Shown one piece after another: positions 35,401-46,505 of a stretch of 64,000 nucleotides of DNA. The translations under genes and the position numbers were made by a program. The DNA comes from Cryptomeria japonica. Lineage: Eukaryota > Streptophyta > Pinopsida > Cupressales > Cupressaceae. Where the stretch lies: assembly GCF_030272615.1 (NCBI RefSeq), contig NC_081413.1, forward strand, positions 17,742,285 through 17,806,284. The letters run 5' to 3'. Position 1 is the first letter of the stretch. Each line of letters starts with the position of its first letter. The notes below the pieces were generated by a model that saw only the letters and a program-made list of their open reading frames with translations, ran no database searches and was not told the origin of the DNA.

Positions 35401-35928
35401 AGATTACCTTTAGTCTTAGTTCTTGCATTTACCATTCTTGAATTGCAAATCATATCCCTTATCAGCCATCTGTCCAACACTCAAAATATTATGCTTTAAA
35501 CCTTCAACATATAAGACATCATCAATATTATGCTTACCATAAAGAGAAATAGCACCTCTACCACGAATTATACAAGCTTTATCATCTCCACATCTCACTA
35601 TACCACCATCATACTTCTCCATATTCACAAATTTTCTTTTATCACCTGTCATATGATGTGAACAACCATTGTCAATTACCCATTAATCTTTCTCTTCAAT
35701 CTTAGCAGCCAAAGATTTCTCCTCAACAATGCAGCTTGTAGAACTCACTAGCACCAGATTATTTTCCCTGATAGCAATAAATACAATTCCATCTTCTGAA
35801 TTCCCTTTCTCAAACTCTTCATTTGTCACACCTTCATCAACAACATAATAACATTTCTTTTGATATCTAAACTTCCAGTTAGGCTTATAGGGCTTATCAT
35901 ACTTATCATGCCTATCATACTTTGACAT
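35401..35928 (-). pseudogene. pol: E1 protease region
   Basis: 35683-35928 encodes the acidic region after the Gag knuckle (KCYYVVDEGVTNEE, TSCIVEEKSLAAKIEEKD). 35416-35652 starts just past the DSG motif and gives MTGDKRKFVNMEKYDGGIV, IIRGRGAISLYGK and LYVEGLKHNILSVGQM. A stop falls between the two, next to the active site. Confidence 0.82.
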
Positions 35929-36791
35929 CCTTTCAGGACACCTAGAAGCAAAATGTCCTATCTTATTATAGGAAAAAAAATTTTAAGGAAACTTTCCATC
36001 ATACTTATCAGCTCCCTTAGGCAATCTCTGAGCAATAAGTGCTTCCAGCTCATCCAACTCTCTTTCTTGTTCTTCCATCTCTCTCATTTATCTTTCATAT
36101 CTAGAAACCCTAGATGAACTTTCTCTCGAATCATACTTTTTCTTCTCGAATACAAAGGCCTTAAATGTAGTCTTAGATTTACCATGTGATTCTCCAAATT
36201 CACTCAACTCAAATGCAGCAAGCTTTCCAACTAGCATATCTCTTGTCACTGTAGTCACAGTCTGGATTTCATCAATAATAGCAACTTTAGATTTGTAAGC
36301 AGAAGGCAAAGATCTCAACAATTTAGCAACAATCTCATCTTCTTCAAGAGTTCCACCGGCACATCTAATGTTCATGACAAGTTCATTCTCTTTAGCCATA
36401 AAGGATTATGTGTTCTCATCATCTCCCATCTTCATCATCTCATACTTTCCTTTCAAACTCTGCAATTTAGCAACTTTGACATGTTTATCTCCTTCATACA
36501 CATTCTCTAACTTTTCCCGGATCTCATGTATAGTCTATAAGCCCATCATATTTGTCACCTCAAAATTGGCCAAGGCACTTAGCAATGCTTCTTTAGCTCT
36601 TATGTTATGTTCAACTCCTTGATCTCACTAGCAATAATTGGACCATTCTGAGGAACATTGTAGGTATTCTTTGTAATCTTCCAATAGTCTTCTCCAAGAC
36701 ACTTCAAATGACACTCCATCTGGTCCTTCCATACAGTATAATTGCTTCCATCAAATCTCAGACTCTATTTGTTGAAAACATATGTTTCCAT
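35929..36791 (-). pseudogene. gag: E1 Gag
   Basis: The ATG at 36791 lies 43 bases after the PBS. The open piece 36088-36399 is the UBN2 core (MNIRCAGGTLEEDEIVAKLL, LPSAYKSKVAIIDEIQTVTT). The zinc knuckle near 35940-35985 has lost both of its first two cysteines (FFYNKIGHFASRC), so this Gag could not have bound RNA normally through it. Confidence 0.85.
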
Positions 36792-36833
36792 CCTGGATCT
36801 CCTCAAGCGGTCAAGATTCTTCCGGAAGATCTA

Positions 36834-36845
36834 GCTCTGATACCA
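36834..36845 (-). other. E1 primer-binding site
   Basis: Minus TGGTATCAGAGC, a perfect initiator-Met match, two bases inside the shared LTR. Confidence 0.94.
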
Positions 36846-36847
36846 GT

Positions 36848-37419
36848 TGTTGGAAACAACAATGAAGGAAAACCAAGAGAGGCGGGAATTAGGTTTCATC
36901 GGATTAAACAAATTAAGCACAATTTCAAATCTGATCAACTGCAGCAAGAACAAAGATGAACACAATAATAACAAAACACATGACACCAAGATTTTGATGT
37001 GGAAAACCCGATTAAGGGAAAAACAATGGTGGGAACCTACCCACAATAAGATGATACTCTACATTAGTATGTGTAAATATTACGATGGGGAATGCACATG
37101 CATTAAGGCACATTGCCTAGAGTTTTATGCTCAAAATATGATAACCCTAAAGGCTACAACCTTCAGGCTACTACATTACAATAACATTCAGACAACAACT
37201 CTATTTACATGAACTGAAAGAATAACATCTCCCAATGCCTGATTATAGTTTTAGTTAAGCATATTTATCTACGTTGCAACACTATCTGCTCAACACTTCA
37301 CATCGAAAGATGAATTCGCTTATTCGCACATACACCACTCTTTGATAATGCAGACACAACCTCTAACAACCACCGATCTCCAAATTACATGAATATAACA
37401 TCTATTTATACAAATCATC
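36848..37419 (-). repeat. Shared LTR of E1/E2, first part (before D)
   Basis: It starts TGTTGGAAAC next to E1's PBS. A TATA-like TATTTATA (sense TATAAATA) lies at 37403-37410. D's left TSD TCATC occupies 37415-37419, so D landed about five bases upstream of the TATA box in the sense of E. The R-U5 hairpin near 36996-37028 is decayed. The open frame 36847-37212 is chance. Confidence 0.92.
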
Positions 37420-38557
37420 TGTTACTACTTATCAAGTTGCCATTAGTTTTATGTCAAAGTTATTCTATATACTCTAGTCGGTTACTACTACTGAGATATT
37501 TAGTCAGTATGCACAATCTAGTCGGTTATAGAACAAAGTAGTTTCAGAGCATAGTTTACACTGAGCTGTCTACCGAGTATCATTTCATGTCTACCGAGCA
37601 ACAAAGATGACACACCGAGTTGATATACACCGAGTGAAACGTGTTACCAGATTCATTGAACCTGGACATACATATGAAAACGTGTTACAAGATCGAGGCA
37701 CATAGAACCGTTATCACATTGGAAATTGCACTTAAAGATTATGTATGATTTTGAGGTCATCTAACCAATGAAATATTTTGCATGGTTATTCATTCGATAA
37801 ATCATGTTTGTAAGATCGAAGCAATGAATGGATCACCGACATAAGAGATCTATTTATACAGCATGAGTTAAGAATTAAAAGGGTATGTGCATGAGTGTAA
37901 GAAGATTGTTACAGAGACACAGAGGTCACCAAGAAGGTTTTCAGAGAACAGTCGAAGAACAGAGTAAATAGAAGGGTTTACTGAGTTACTATATGGGTTA
38001 CTGAGGTATGCTATAAGCAAGGTAATCTATTCTGAGCACATAGAATCTGCTATAACATTCTAGATGTAAAGTTGCAGATATTTGTAATGATTTATTGTAA
38101 TATTTTGAAGTTGTAAGAGAAACCTTTAACATGGTAAAAGACTCTAAAGAAGTCTATAAATTGTAAAGCCTCTAACCAGGTGCATCATTTAGATTAAGTG
38201 TTGTAAAATCCTTTAGAAAGGTAGATCTAACAGGACTTGTTACTCCTAATAGGGTAAGCTATCAGAAATAGCTAAACATGTAGCTCTAACCGAGCACTCT
38301 TTATTATTGCAGTAGTGAAGTTGTGGGTGCCATCCCCACCGCAGTTTTTCTCTCTAACCAAGAGTTTCTGCATAGCCAAAATATATGTGTTATGGAGTGA
38401 ACCATGTATGATTGTTATCTATTTGTTTTAGCATTATATTATGTTACTGCACTATTCTGTTTATGCATAATAGTAAAGTTATTATTGAAGAAAAGTTTTG
38501 AAGAACTGATTCACCCCTCCCCTCTCAGTACATTAGCTTTCCATATTGGGCTTAACA
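37420..38557 (+). repeat. Element D 5' LTR
   Basis: The 1138-bp LTR has TATA-like TATTTATA at 37852-37859. The R-U5 hairpin GCAG-TTTTT-CTCT...AGAG-TTT-CTGC lies at 38341-38371, with CACCCCTCCCCTCTCAG near the end. TATA to hairpin is about 489 bp and hairpin to PBS about 189 bp, nearly identical to C. It retains a 14-bp stretch near 37618-37631 that the 3' LTR lacks. Confidence 0.93.
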
Positions 38558-38559
38558 AT

Positions 38560-38571
38560 TGGTATCAGAGC
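38560..38571 (+). other. Element D primer-binding site
   Basis: TGGTATCAGAGC, a perfect initiator-Met match, two bases after the LTR. Confidence 0.95.
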
Positions 38572-38619
38572 TTCAATCTTGGAAAAGGGTTTAATTGCCT
38601 AAAGAGAAAGATCTTATCA

Positions 38620-39927
38620 ATGGAAGGCTATAAACAATCTCGGAGGATTGTATATATGTAAGAAGAGCTGGATCATGCTAATCAAGTGATTGCAGACATG
38701 CAAAGGCAAATGCAAAAATCTTTGAAAGTGAGAAGAAGATTATCTGATGATTTACAGGACTCTCAAGAGTTAGTGGAAGAAATCGAGACATCATCTGATA
38801 ACAGTATATCTGAAGAGACTGAAGAAATGATTGGAGTATTGAGAGAAAAGAACAAAGCATTGGTTGATCAACTAAAAGCAATGAAAAGAGAACATGAACA
38901 TTTCAGCACACAGATGACTGAAAATCTTGATGCATTGAGGACAGCCAAGGATAAAGTAAGAGATCTACAAAGAGAGAAACAACAACTTGAAGTTTTAGTA
39001 TCTGATAAGAATGATGAAATCACAAGGTTGACTGAAATTCAACAAAATCTGTCAGATCAACTAGGTTATGCACATCATGAAGCAATTCTGAAGGATGATG
39101 AGAATCAAGCATTGAAACTTGAAGTGTCAAGGTTGACCGATGAACTTGAAACAGAGAAGAAATCCAAAGAAATGCTGAAGAAGAGTTATGAAGCAACGAA
39201 GACGTTGGATGAGCAACTAAATACAAGATGACCCAACAAGGATGCAGGACTCGGTTACAAAGGAAACGATTCTACTGAAAAGGGAATTCATACTACCGAG
39301 AGAGGAGAATCATCAAAGCAAGCTGGAAACAAGAATAACATCAAAAGAAAGAAGCCTATTTGCAACTACTGTGGAAATCAAGGTCACACTGCCAACATGT
39401 GCCAAATCAGAAAAGGTAAGCAACCGAATGTCACTAAGTCCAAAGGTTATTATTACAATTGCAATAAATATGGTCACACATCTAATCAATGTAGGACAAA
39501 GTCAGTAAAAAATGATCAGAAGGCAAAATTCAAAGGGTTTTGTAAAAACTACAATAGATATGGACATAGTACCGAGAAGTGTTGGTTTAAGCAAAAGAAC
39601 TATATGTGGTATGCACACCGAGCAAATGCTAGAGGTTACCGAACTCACACATATCCTTACCGACAGTATTCTGCAATACCATGGGATTACAATACAAGGA
39701 TATGGTGTGAATGTTGTGGAAGATATGGACATATAAGTGCCAACTGTTTTATAAGGTTTGGAATGAACAACCGAAGATCATGGAGAAATCCTAGTATAGC
39801 ATGTTTTCACTGTCACAAAGTTGGACACTTGGCTGGAGATTGCAGAGATCAACCTAGAAAAGACATTGAGGAAATAAAAGAAAAATTAAAGATGAATTGG
39901 AAAAAAGAAGGCAATTGTGTCAAATGA
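38620..39927 (+). pseudogene. gag: Element D Gag: coiled coil plus five zinc knuckles
   Basis: The ATG at 38620 opens a frame of about 435 codons ending at TGA 39925-39927, with two lesions: TAA at 38659-38661 and TGA at 39229-39231. Up to about residue 200 it is a heptad-rich coiled coil (EEIETSSDNSISEETEEM, DELETEKKSKEMLKKSYEA). Five CX2CX4HX4C units follow: 39361-39402 (CNYCGNQGHTANMC), 39451-39492 (first Cys now Tyr), 39541-39582 (second Cys now Tyr), 39706-39747 (CECCGRYGHISANC) and 39802-39843 (CFHCHKVGHLAGDC). The plan matches C's Gag with one extra knuckle. Confidence 0.86.
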
Positions 39928-40522
39928 AGAAAGCACCTTACCTACCGAGTTAGGTGCACCTATTCCAAATTAATTAGTAAAGGTATGAAGGGACTGCATT
40001 CTATCAAGGTTAAATCTTAATAGTTCCTATTTTATTATGTACTTAATTCAAATCTGCATAATTAAGATGTAATAGTAAGTTTGAAATTCTATCAAAGCCT
40101 TTTAAAGCAATATACAGGAAAACTGTCAAGTCGGTGAATACAGGAAACCTGTCAAGTCAGTGAATGAAGGAAGTTTGGTTACTCGGTTAAAGTAGAAAAA
40201 GGAAAGAAAGTTAAGTGGAACTGAGTGCATTTAATATTTTTGACCTAACCTGCACAGAGCCTGATAAGGCATATTGTGTACTTAAAAGCATTTTCACGGT
40301 CATTTTCAACTCATCAAATTTTCAAGAGAGCAGAGCAAAGCGAATCCAAGGCGATCAAACGTCCTACAAAGAAAATTCAAGGTATTTACATCAATCTCAA
40401 CGCATTGTTAAGCTAGTTTACTGATCTTATCAAGTTGCTATTATTTGCTAAGTGTGAAGCGTCTGCCGTTTGAAATCCTGAAACCCTAAGGATTCTTTGT
40501 TAGCATTTATTTGAAATCTAAA
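39928..40522 (+). other. Element D gag-ORF2 spacer
   Basis: The 595 bp have no supported gene. Like the matching spacer in C it looks like a transcript leader and ends at the ORF2 ATG. The 69-codon frame 40215-40424 has no domain and no counterpart in C. Confidence 0.5.
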
Positions 40523-43500
40523 ATGGTGCCTAAGATCCAAGATCCCATTGTTGTCAAGAATGTAGAGAAGCCCTCACTAAAATACTCTTTGACTCCCAAA
40601 GTTGCATCTGAATCGGATGACAAAACCGCTTTTTCACTCATCCCAGATAGAGTGTTGTTAGTCAAGGATGTGAGATTCTTCACCAAATGTCATGTTGAAG
40701 AACTCGGTCATGTTGAAATTAAAGACACCTATGATGAATTATGCACAGATGGTAAATTAAATAGCAAGTATTAGCACATCAAGATCAAGGGATTGACTGA
40801 AGCCCTAACCTATCCCCATGTGTTCAAACCCCAGTGGATCAAGTTTGTTCTAAGCAGAGTTCACGATGATTTCATGTGGCTAGAAGAGAAACCATTTAAG
40901 ATTACCAAGGAAATCATTCATCTGATTACCGGTTACCCTATTTATGATCATGCCCGAGCCCAAAAGATGATATCACAGAAGGAATTGACCAGTTTAACTG
41001 GAGTGGAATCAGATTGCAGAGGATTAAAATTGAACAATGTCACAGATGAAGAACTAAAATTTGCCATAAGAGTAACAGGTTACTATTTCTTCCAATCAGC
41101 AAGGGAAAACAGTGTACCCTGTGCAGTAGTAGACCTAGCATACAAAATTGTGAAAAAGGGAATGAAAATTGATCTATGTGAGGTATTGCTGAAGAACCTG
41201 TTTGACAATCTGAACACCATCAGGAAGCCGAAGAAGAACAACTCGGCTAATACACTAAAGTTTGGATCATTGCTTGTATGCATGTTTTTCTATTTTGAAA
41301 AATTCTTTCCATTAGTTGGTAAAGTTGTTTGGGAACTACATCGACCAATCACCCATCAGATAAATGACTTCATCAAGAAGTTAGGTGATAATTTCAATGA
41401 TATTATGGATGACTACTTCAGTAAATTTCAAGAGAAAATGCATAACAGGTACCAGATTCCACCCCAGCTAGTGGAGAAATATAAAAATGACATATGTTTT
41501 GAAGTTGACACCGATTACTGTTATGTGAATGTTGTGGAACCAAGAACTCAATCTTTGTCACTGATGGGTTACAAAATTGATTTTGACATCACACAATAGC
41601 AAATTGATGCATTTATTACATTACCAAGGCATGCTACTGAGCTAAGGTATGGAACCTATGAAGAAGTGAAGGAAAAGGTAAAGATGAACATTGTAGTACC
41701 CAAAGCTACAAGAAAGGCAACAAAGATGATAAAGGCATTGTCAGAGAAATTCGGAGAAGACTCCTCCTCTACACCTGTCAAAGGCACCATTGCCATTACC
41801 GAAGAGAAATCTAAAGCCCAAGAGGCAGCAATAACACTAAGCACTGAATTGCCTAAGGGAAAAGTGTTGAAGAGAAAGAAACAGGACACATCAAAGGCCT
41901 CACCGACCCCACCTCCAAAGCGACCTAACACTAGAGCGTCTGCAGCTTCACTGAGTAAGAAAACAAAGAGTGTTACTGTTCCCGAGGTAAAAAAGACCTG
42001 CAAGAAATCTACTCAGAGACTCATTTTGGCAAAAGAGTCTAGTGATACCGAATCAGAGGATGCAAGCAAATTTTAGATTGTCAAAAGCAAGAAGGTAAAT
42101 GTACATAGTGTTGAAAACTTCTGTGCTAATCTAAAAGAATATGGAGGATTTGGATCATTTAGATATGTTAAATATGAAACCAGAAATAGTGATGAGAAGA
42201 GACAAATTGAAGAAGTTGTCATCTGCACACTTCTAAAATTCCGGTTAGCTCCATTGGAACTAGTTAAGTCACTTCCGAATGAACTTTACTTGCATATTGA
42301 TAATAGGTGGAAGTATGCAATGGACTCGGAGAAATAGATCAGAGAAAGAAGTCTGGTTCATCTATTTCCTGACATGTCAGTAGCTGAAATAAAAGAACAT
42401 CTAACAACCTACCACTCAAAGTTTCTTTTCAAACAGAGAGCCTTAAAACTGATGAATGGGTTGTACATTGAAGTGGAAAATGAGACAAAAGCAAAATGGC
42501 AGGAAATCTTTAAATTCAAGGATGTCAGTGAGCAAGCTGAAATTGAAATTGTTGATGTCACCGAGCAAGATCCTGATGTTACCGAGCAAGACCCTACTGA
42601 CACCATTCAAATAGATGAAGATGTCATGGATATAGAGGCACCGGAATAGGAAATGATAGAAGGCAATGCATATGCAAAACTTGTATTTAGTGAATCAGTC
42701 TTGGAACAAGTTCAGTCTTATCCACCGATCATGCAACTTGTCTCAACCGAAACCCCTCATGACATGGAGCAAGGCACTGAAGGTCACAAGTCTACAACAG
42801 GAGAAGGTACTACTCAAGAACAAACATCTCAAGCACCTTCTAGCACTGAGAATGTTGCAACTAAGACACTGAGTATCGAGACACCGAAGGACACTACAGA
42901 GGCTAAAGAAACCGACCAAAGTGTTGCCTCTACTGAGCAACCTACCGAGGGTCATCAAGCCTCACAAGCCATTGTCTTAGTTCCATCGGTGAAAGGTAAA
43001 GAAAAGAAGATGAAAAAGCATAGTTTTAAAATTGATTTGTCAAAACCAATAGTGTTGCCCAATGTAGACATCAAAATTAAAGGGGCAAGCACTCATTGAT
43101 TTCAGTGAACTATGCAAAGCAAAGGCCGAACAAGAGAAGCAAATGGCCATTCAAAAGAAAAATAAGGTACTTTAGAAGGTGAAAGCACTCTTACTAGATC
43201 TGCTACCTGAAGCTACAGTATCAACAGATGCAGCCATCCACACTCAACTGGATGAACTCCTAACAAAGATAGAGACATCTGGAGTCGATGCATCGGAATA
43301 TCTAAGCAAGCTAAAAGACAAAGAGCTCACTGCAAAAATGATAGAAGAGGTACAGAAAGCTATAGTTGTTGGCAAAGTTAAACTTGTCAAATTTATTGCT
43401 GAGTTGACTCCTCAACTCAAGCACATTCTTTATTTATTTCAGAAACTCTGCACATTTTCTTTATTCATTAAAGACAATAAAAATAAAACAGAGACAATTG

Positions 43501-43883
43501 AGAAAGAGATCACCGATCTCTCAAATAAGTTGACCACAGAGCCAAATTCAATTCATAATTTGTATACAAAGCTACAACAGCTCATGGCTCAACAATTGGA
43601 CCTAAGAAATGAAGAACACAAGATCAGGATGGACATAATGATACTTCAGACATTATTCCTTCCTCATCTTTCATCCGTCCAAGAATAGATCAATCGAGCC
43701 ACCTCCCTATCTACTACATAAGAGGGAAGCACTCTAGATGGCTTAATATCATTATTAGTTGATATTCAAGCACAAAATTCTTTAATGGACAGTGTAAAGA
43801 ATGCCCTCTTTGTCGCTCTCACCGAAGCACAGACCAAGTACAAATCCATTTTTGATCAGTTACCACCCCCGAATGGTAATTAA
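40523..43883 (+). pseudogene. Element D ORF2, large protein of unknown function
   Basis: Unrecognised protein, about 1120 codons from ATG 40523 to TAA 43881-43883. One frame change near 43083 and in-frame stops break it: TAG 40772, 41597, 42074, 42335, 42647, 43173 and 43686, TAA 43719. The N-terminal domain (to about 41599) aligns with C: LSRVHDDFMWLE, ITKEIIHLITGYP, KELTSLTGVESDCRG, IDLCEV and LKFGSLLVCMFFYFEKFFP. A Lys/Ser/Pro-rich region follows (41666-42076). A second conserved block is IDNRWKYAMDSE...RERSLVHLFPDMS (about 42290-42390), then an acidic Thr/Glu-rich stretch with a tandem DVTEQDP pair (42553-42594). The C-terminus is coiled coil. The Glu/Lys tract of C is absent, yet total length matches. 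Confidence 0.8.
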
Positions 43884-44239
43884 GTTTTGATGTTTGTCAA
43901 AAAAGGGGGAGTAATACAGTATTGGGGAGTGATATAGTATCAAACAAAAGGAGTATAGTATACAGGGGGAGTATACCGAACAGAGCAAGCAGAGTATCCA
44001 AGAGCAGTGAATAGGACAGTAAGCAAAGATCAAGAGTAGCACATAGAACAGATCACCGAGCATGCAAAATTAGAGTTTTGTACAGTATATTGATAAGGGG
44101 AGTATATCTAGATATATTATTTCATTGACTATTGTATATACTGTCAGTATAGTCAAATTTTGCAAGTATATAGATTATTGAGTTATAACTTTGAAAGTAG
44201 TTTTTGTCAAACATCTCAACTAATGTCAAAAGGGGAGAT
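43884..44239 (+). other. Element D 3' non-coding region with repeated polypurine tracts
   Basis: Purine runs lie at about 43899-43911 (AAAAAAGGGGGAG), 43924-43929, 43964-43971, 44094-44102 (AAGGGGAGT) and 44227-44239 (CAAAAGGGGAGAT), the last abutting the 3' LTR. The arrangement mirrors C. Confidence 0.8.
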
Positions 44240-45363
44240 TGTTACTACTTATCAAGTTCCCATTAGTTTTATGTCAAAGTTATTCTATATACTCTAGTCA
44301 GTTACTACTACCGAGATATTCAGTCGGCATGCACAGTCTAGTCAGTTACAGAAGAAAGTAGTTTCAGAGCGTAGTTTACACCGAGCTATCTACTAAGTAT
44401 CATTTCATGTCTACCAAGCAGCAAAGATGACACACCGAGTGAAACGTGTTACCAGATTCATTGAACCTGGACATACATATGAAAATGTGTTACAAGATCG
44501 AGGCACATAGAACCGTTATCACATTGGAAATTGCACTTAAAGATTGTGTATGATTTTGAGGTCATCTAACCAATGAAATATTTTACATGGTTATTCATTC
44601 GATAAATCATGTTTGTAAGATCGAAGCAATGAATGGATCGCTGACATAAGAGATCTATTTATACAACATGAGTTAAGAATTAAAAGGGTATGTGCATGAG
44701 TGTAAGAAGACTGTTACAGAGACACAGAGGTCATCGAGAAGGTTTTCAGAGAACAGTCGAAGAACAGAGTAAACATAAGGGTTTACCGAGTTACTATATG
44801 GGTTACCGAGGTATGCTATAAGCAAGGTAATCTATTCTGAGCACATAGAATCTGCTATAACATTCCAGATGTAAAGTTGCAGATATTTGTAATGATTTAT
44901 TGTAATATTTTGAAGTTGTAAGAGAAACCTTTAACAGGGTAAAAAACTCTAAACAAGTCTATAAATTGTAAAGCCTCTAACCAGGTGCAACATTTAGATT
45001 AAGTGTTGTAAAATCCTTTAGCAAGGTAGATTTAACAGGACTTGTTACTCCTAACAGGGTAAGCTATCAGAAATAGCTAAACATGTAGCTCTAACCGAGC
45101 ACTCTTTATTATTGCAGTAGTGAAGTTGTGGGTGCCATCCCCACCACAGTTTTTCTCTCTAACCAAGAGTTTCTATGTAACCAAAATATATGTGTTATGG
45201 AGTGAATCATGTATGATTGTTTATCTATTTGTTTTAACATTATATTATGTTACTGCACTATTATGTTTATGCATAATAGTAAATTTATTATTGAAGAAAA
45301 GTTTTGAAGTACTGATTCACCCCTCCCCTCTCAGTACATTAGCTTTCCATACTGGGCCTAACA
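44240..45363 (+). repeat. Element D 3' LTR
   Basis: The 1124-bp LTR is the partner of 37420-38557. TATA-like TATTTATA is at 44656-44663. The hairpin region near 45145-45176 reads ACAG...CTAT, so the outer pair of the stem changed from G-C to A-T while the next pair became a mismatch. Many differences from the 5' copy are CG to CA or TG. Confidence 0.93.
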
Positions 45364-46139
45364 TCATCAACCTTGACTATAAGGTCTGCTCAACCCTCAA
45401 GACCTAATTACAAAATTACATCACACGATACATAAATCAACCATCGGACCAATACAATGTTGTGACGACATAGCATGGACCCAAATTAAAATCCTTGAAC
45501 ATGAAACACCACCAGAAATCTTGCCAAGATCATCTGCAACACGCTACACCACCGAAAATGTCTCATAACATAAAGAACATCACCGAACCCATAAGATCCT
45601 CAATAACACGCACAAGGATCAATGCAAACTAGTAGAACAAATAGGACACGATTAGAAAACACCAACAAGAATGTTAGAACCATCCACAATAGCTACACCA
45701 ATACCACTTAATCAAATCTTCATCAATCAACACACTGATACTCAAGAATACTCAAACAACAACAATTGGGACTAGAAAGATAACTTGCGAAGGACCAAAT
45801 TATGGACTATTTGAATAGAAGATACACATGAACATCCCAAACACTCTCCCAAATCCACAACTCAAGATATAATTATTCTGGAGCACAACTGATCAAACAC
45901 CAGAACACTGCAACATTGAACACTTAAAAACCAATCCTCAAATCGAAATCCATAACCCGATCAAATCATCACATATCATCATGAAAATAACTCTAAATCA
46001 AGTATCTCTAACTGATTCAGCATATCAATCAACCAACCAGATCAACTCTCTGCAATCACCGAAGCACCAAAACGCCAAAACATAGGAATATGTTGACATC
46101 AATGACAACAACAAATCCTAGCAGCAACAATATCCAACA
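45364..46139 (-). repeat. Shared LTR of E1/E2, second part (after D)
   Basis: It resumes with D's right TSD TCATC and ends TATCCAACA at 46139. E2's PPT follows immediately, so this one LTR serves as 5' LTR of E1 and 3' LTR of E2. Confidence 0.92.
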
Positions 46140-46230
46140 ATCTCCCCCTTTGGCATTGATGGAAACATATGAATGTAAAAAATAATCAATGCAAAGAAAG
46201 AAATCAACACCAACAATCTCCCCCTAAGAT
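46140..46230 (-). other. E2 polypurine tract and inner PPT-like copy
   Basis: Plus ATCTCCCCCTTTGGCATTG abuts the LTR. A second CAACAATCTCCCCCTAAG lies at about 46212-46229, and further pyrimidine runs (CTCTCCCCC) lie to 46380. This is the same layout as B. Confidence 0.8.
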
Positions 46231-46505
46231 CATGCACACAAAGCTTCCAAGATAAGGTTGTTTTTCACATGCTTCTCCCCCCCTTTGACAACAATGCCAA
46301 AGTTACATATAGATCATTATTCTCTCCCCTTTACCAAATAATCTCTCCCTCTAAGAAGGAAAATCTCTCCCCCTTAGGATAAACTCACAAATCTTAATAT
46401 CTAAACCATACACTGACTACACCCCCGGAGCAGCAACACCCACTCATCAATCTGAATTGGAAGATAAGACCATGAAGTCCTCTGGATTGATGTATCTCAA
46501 TGCAT

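Larger units (their letters stand above)
37420..45363 (+). mobile_element. Element D: non-autonomous LTR element with Gag and ORF2, no Pol
   Basis: The 7944-bp element has LTRs of 1138 and 1124 bp beginning TGTTACTACTT and ending in AACA, with perfect TSD TCATC (37415-37419 and 45364-45368). It has an initiator-Met PBS and a PPT at 44225-44239. It encodes a coiled-coil Gag with five zinc knuckles and an ORF2 of about 1120 codons collinear with C's. I see no Pol motif in any frame. It sits antisense in the shared LTR of E, as C sits antisense in a 5' LTR of B. C and D share plan, length and protein order but little nucleotide identity, so they are old relatives. Confidence 0.93.
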
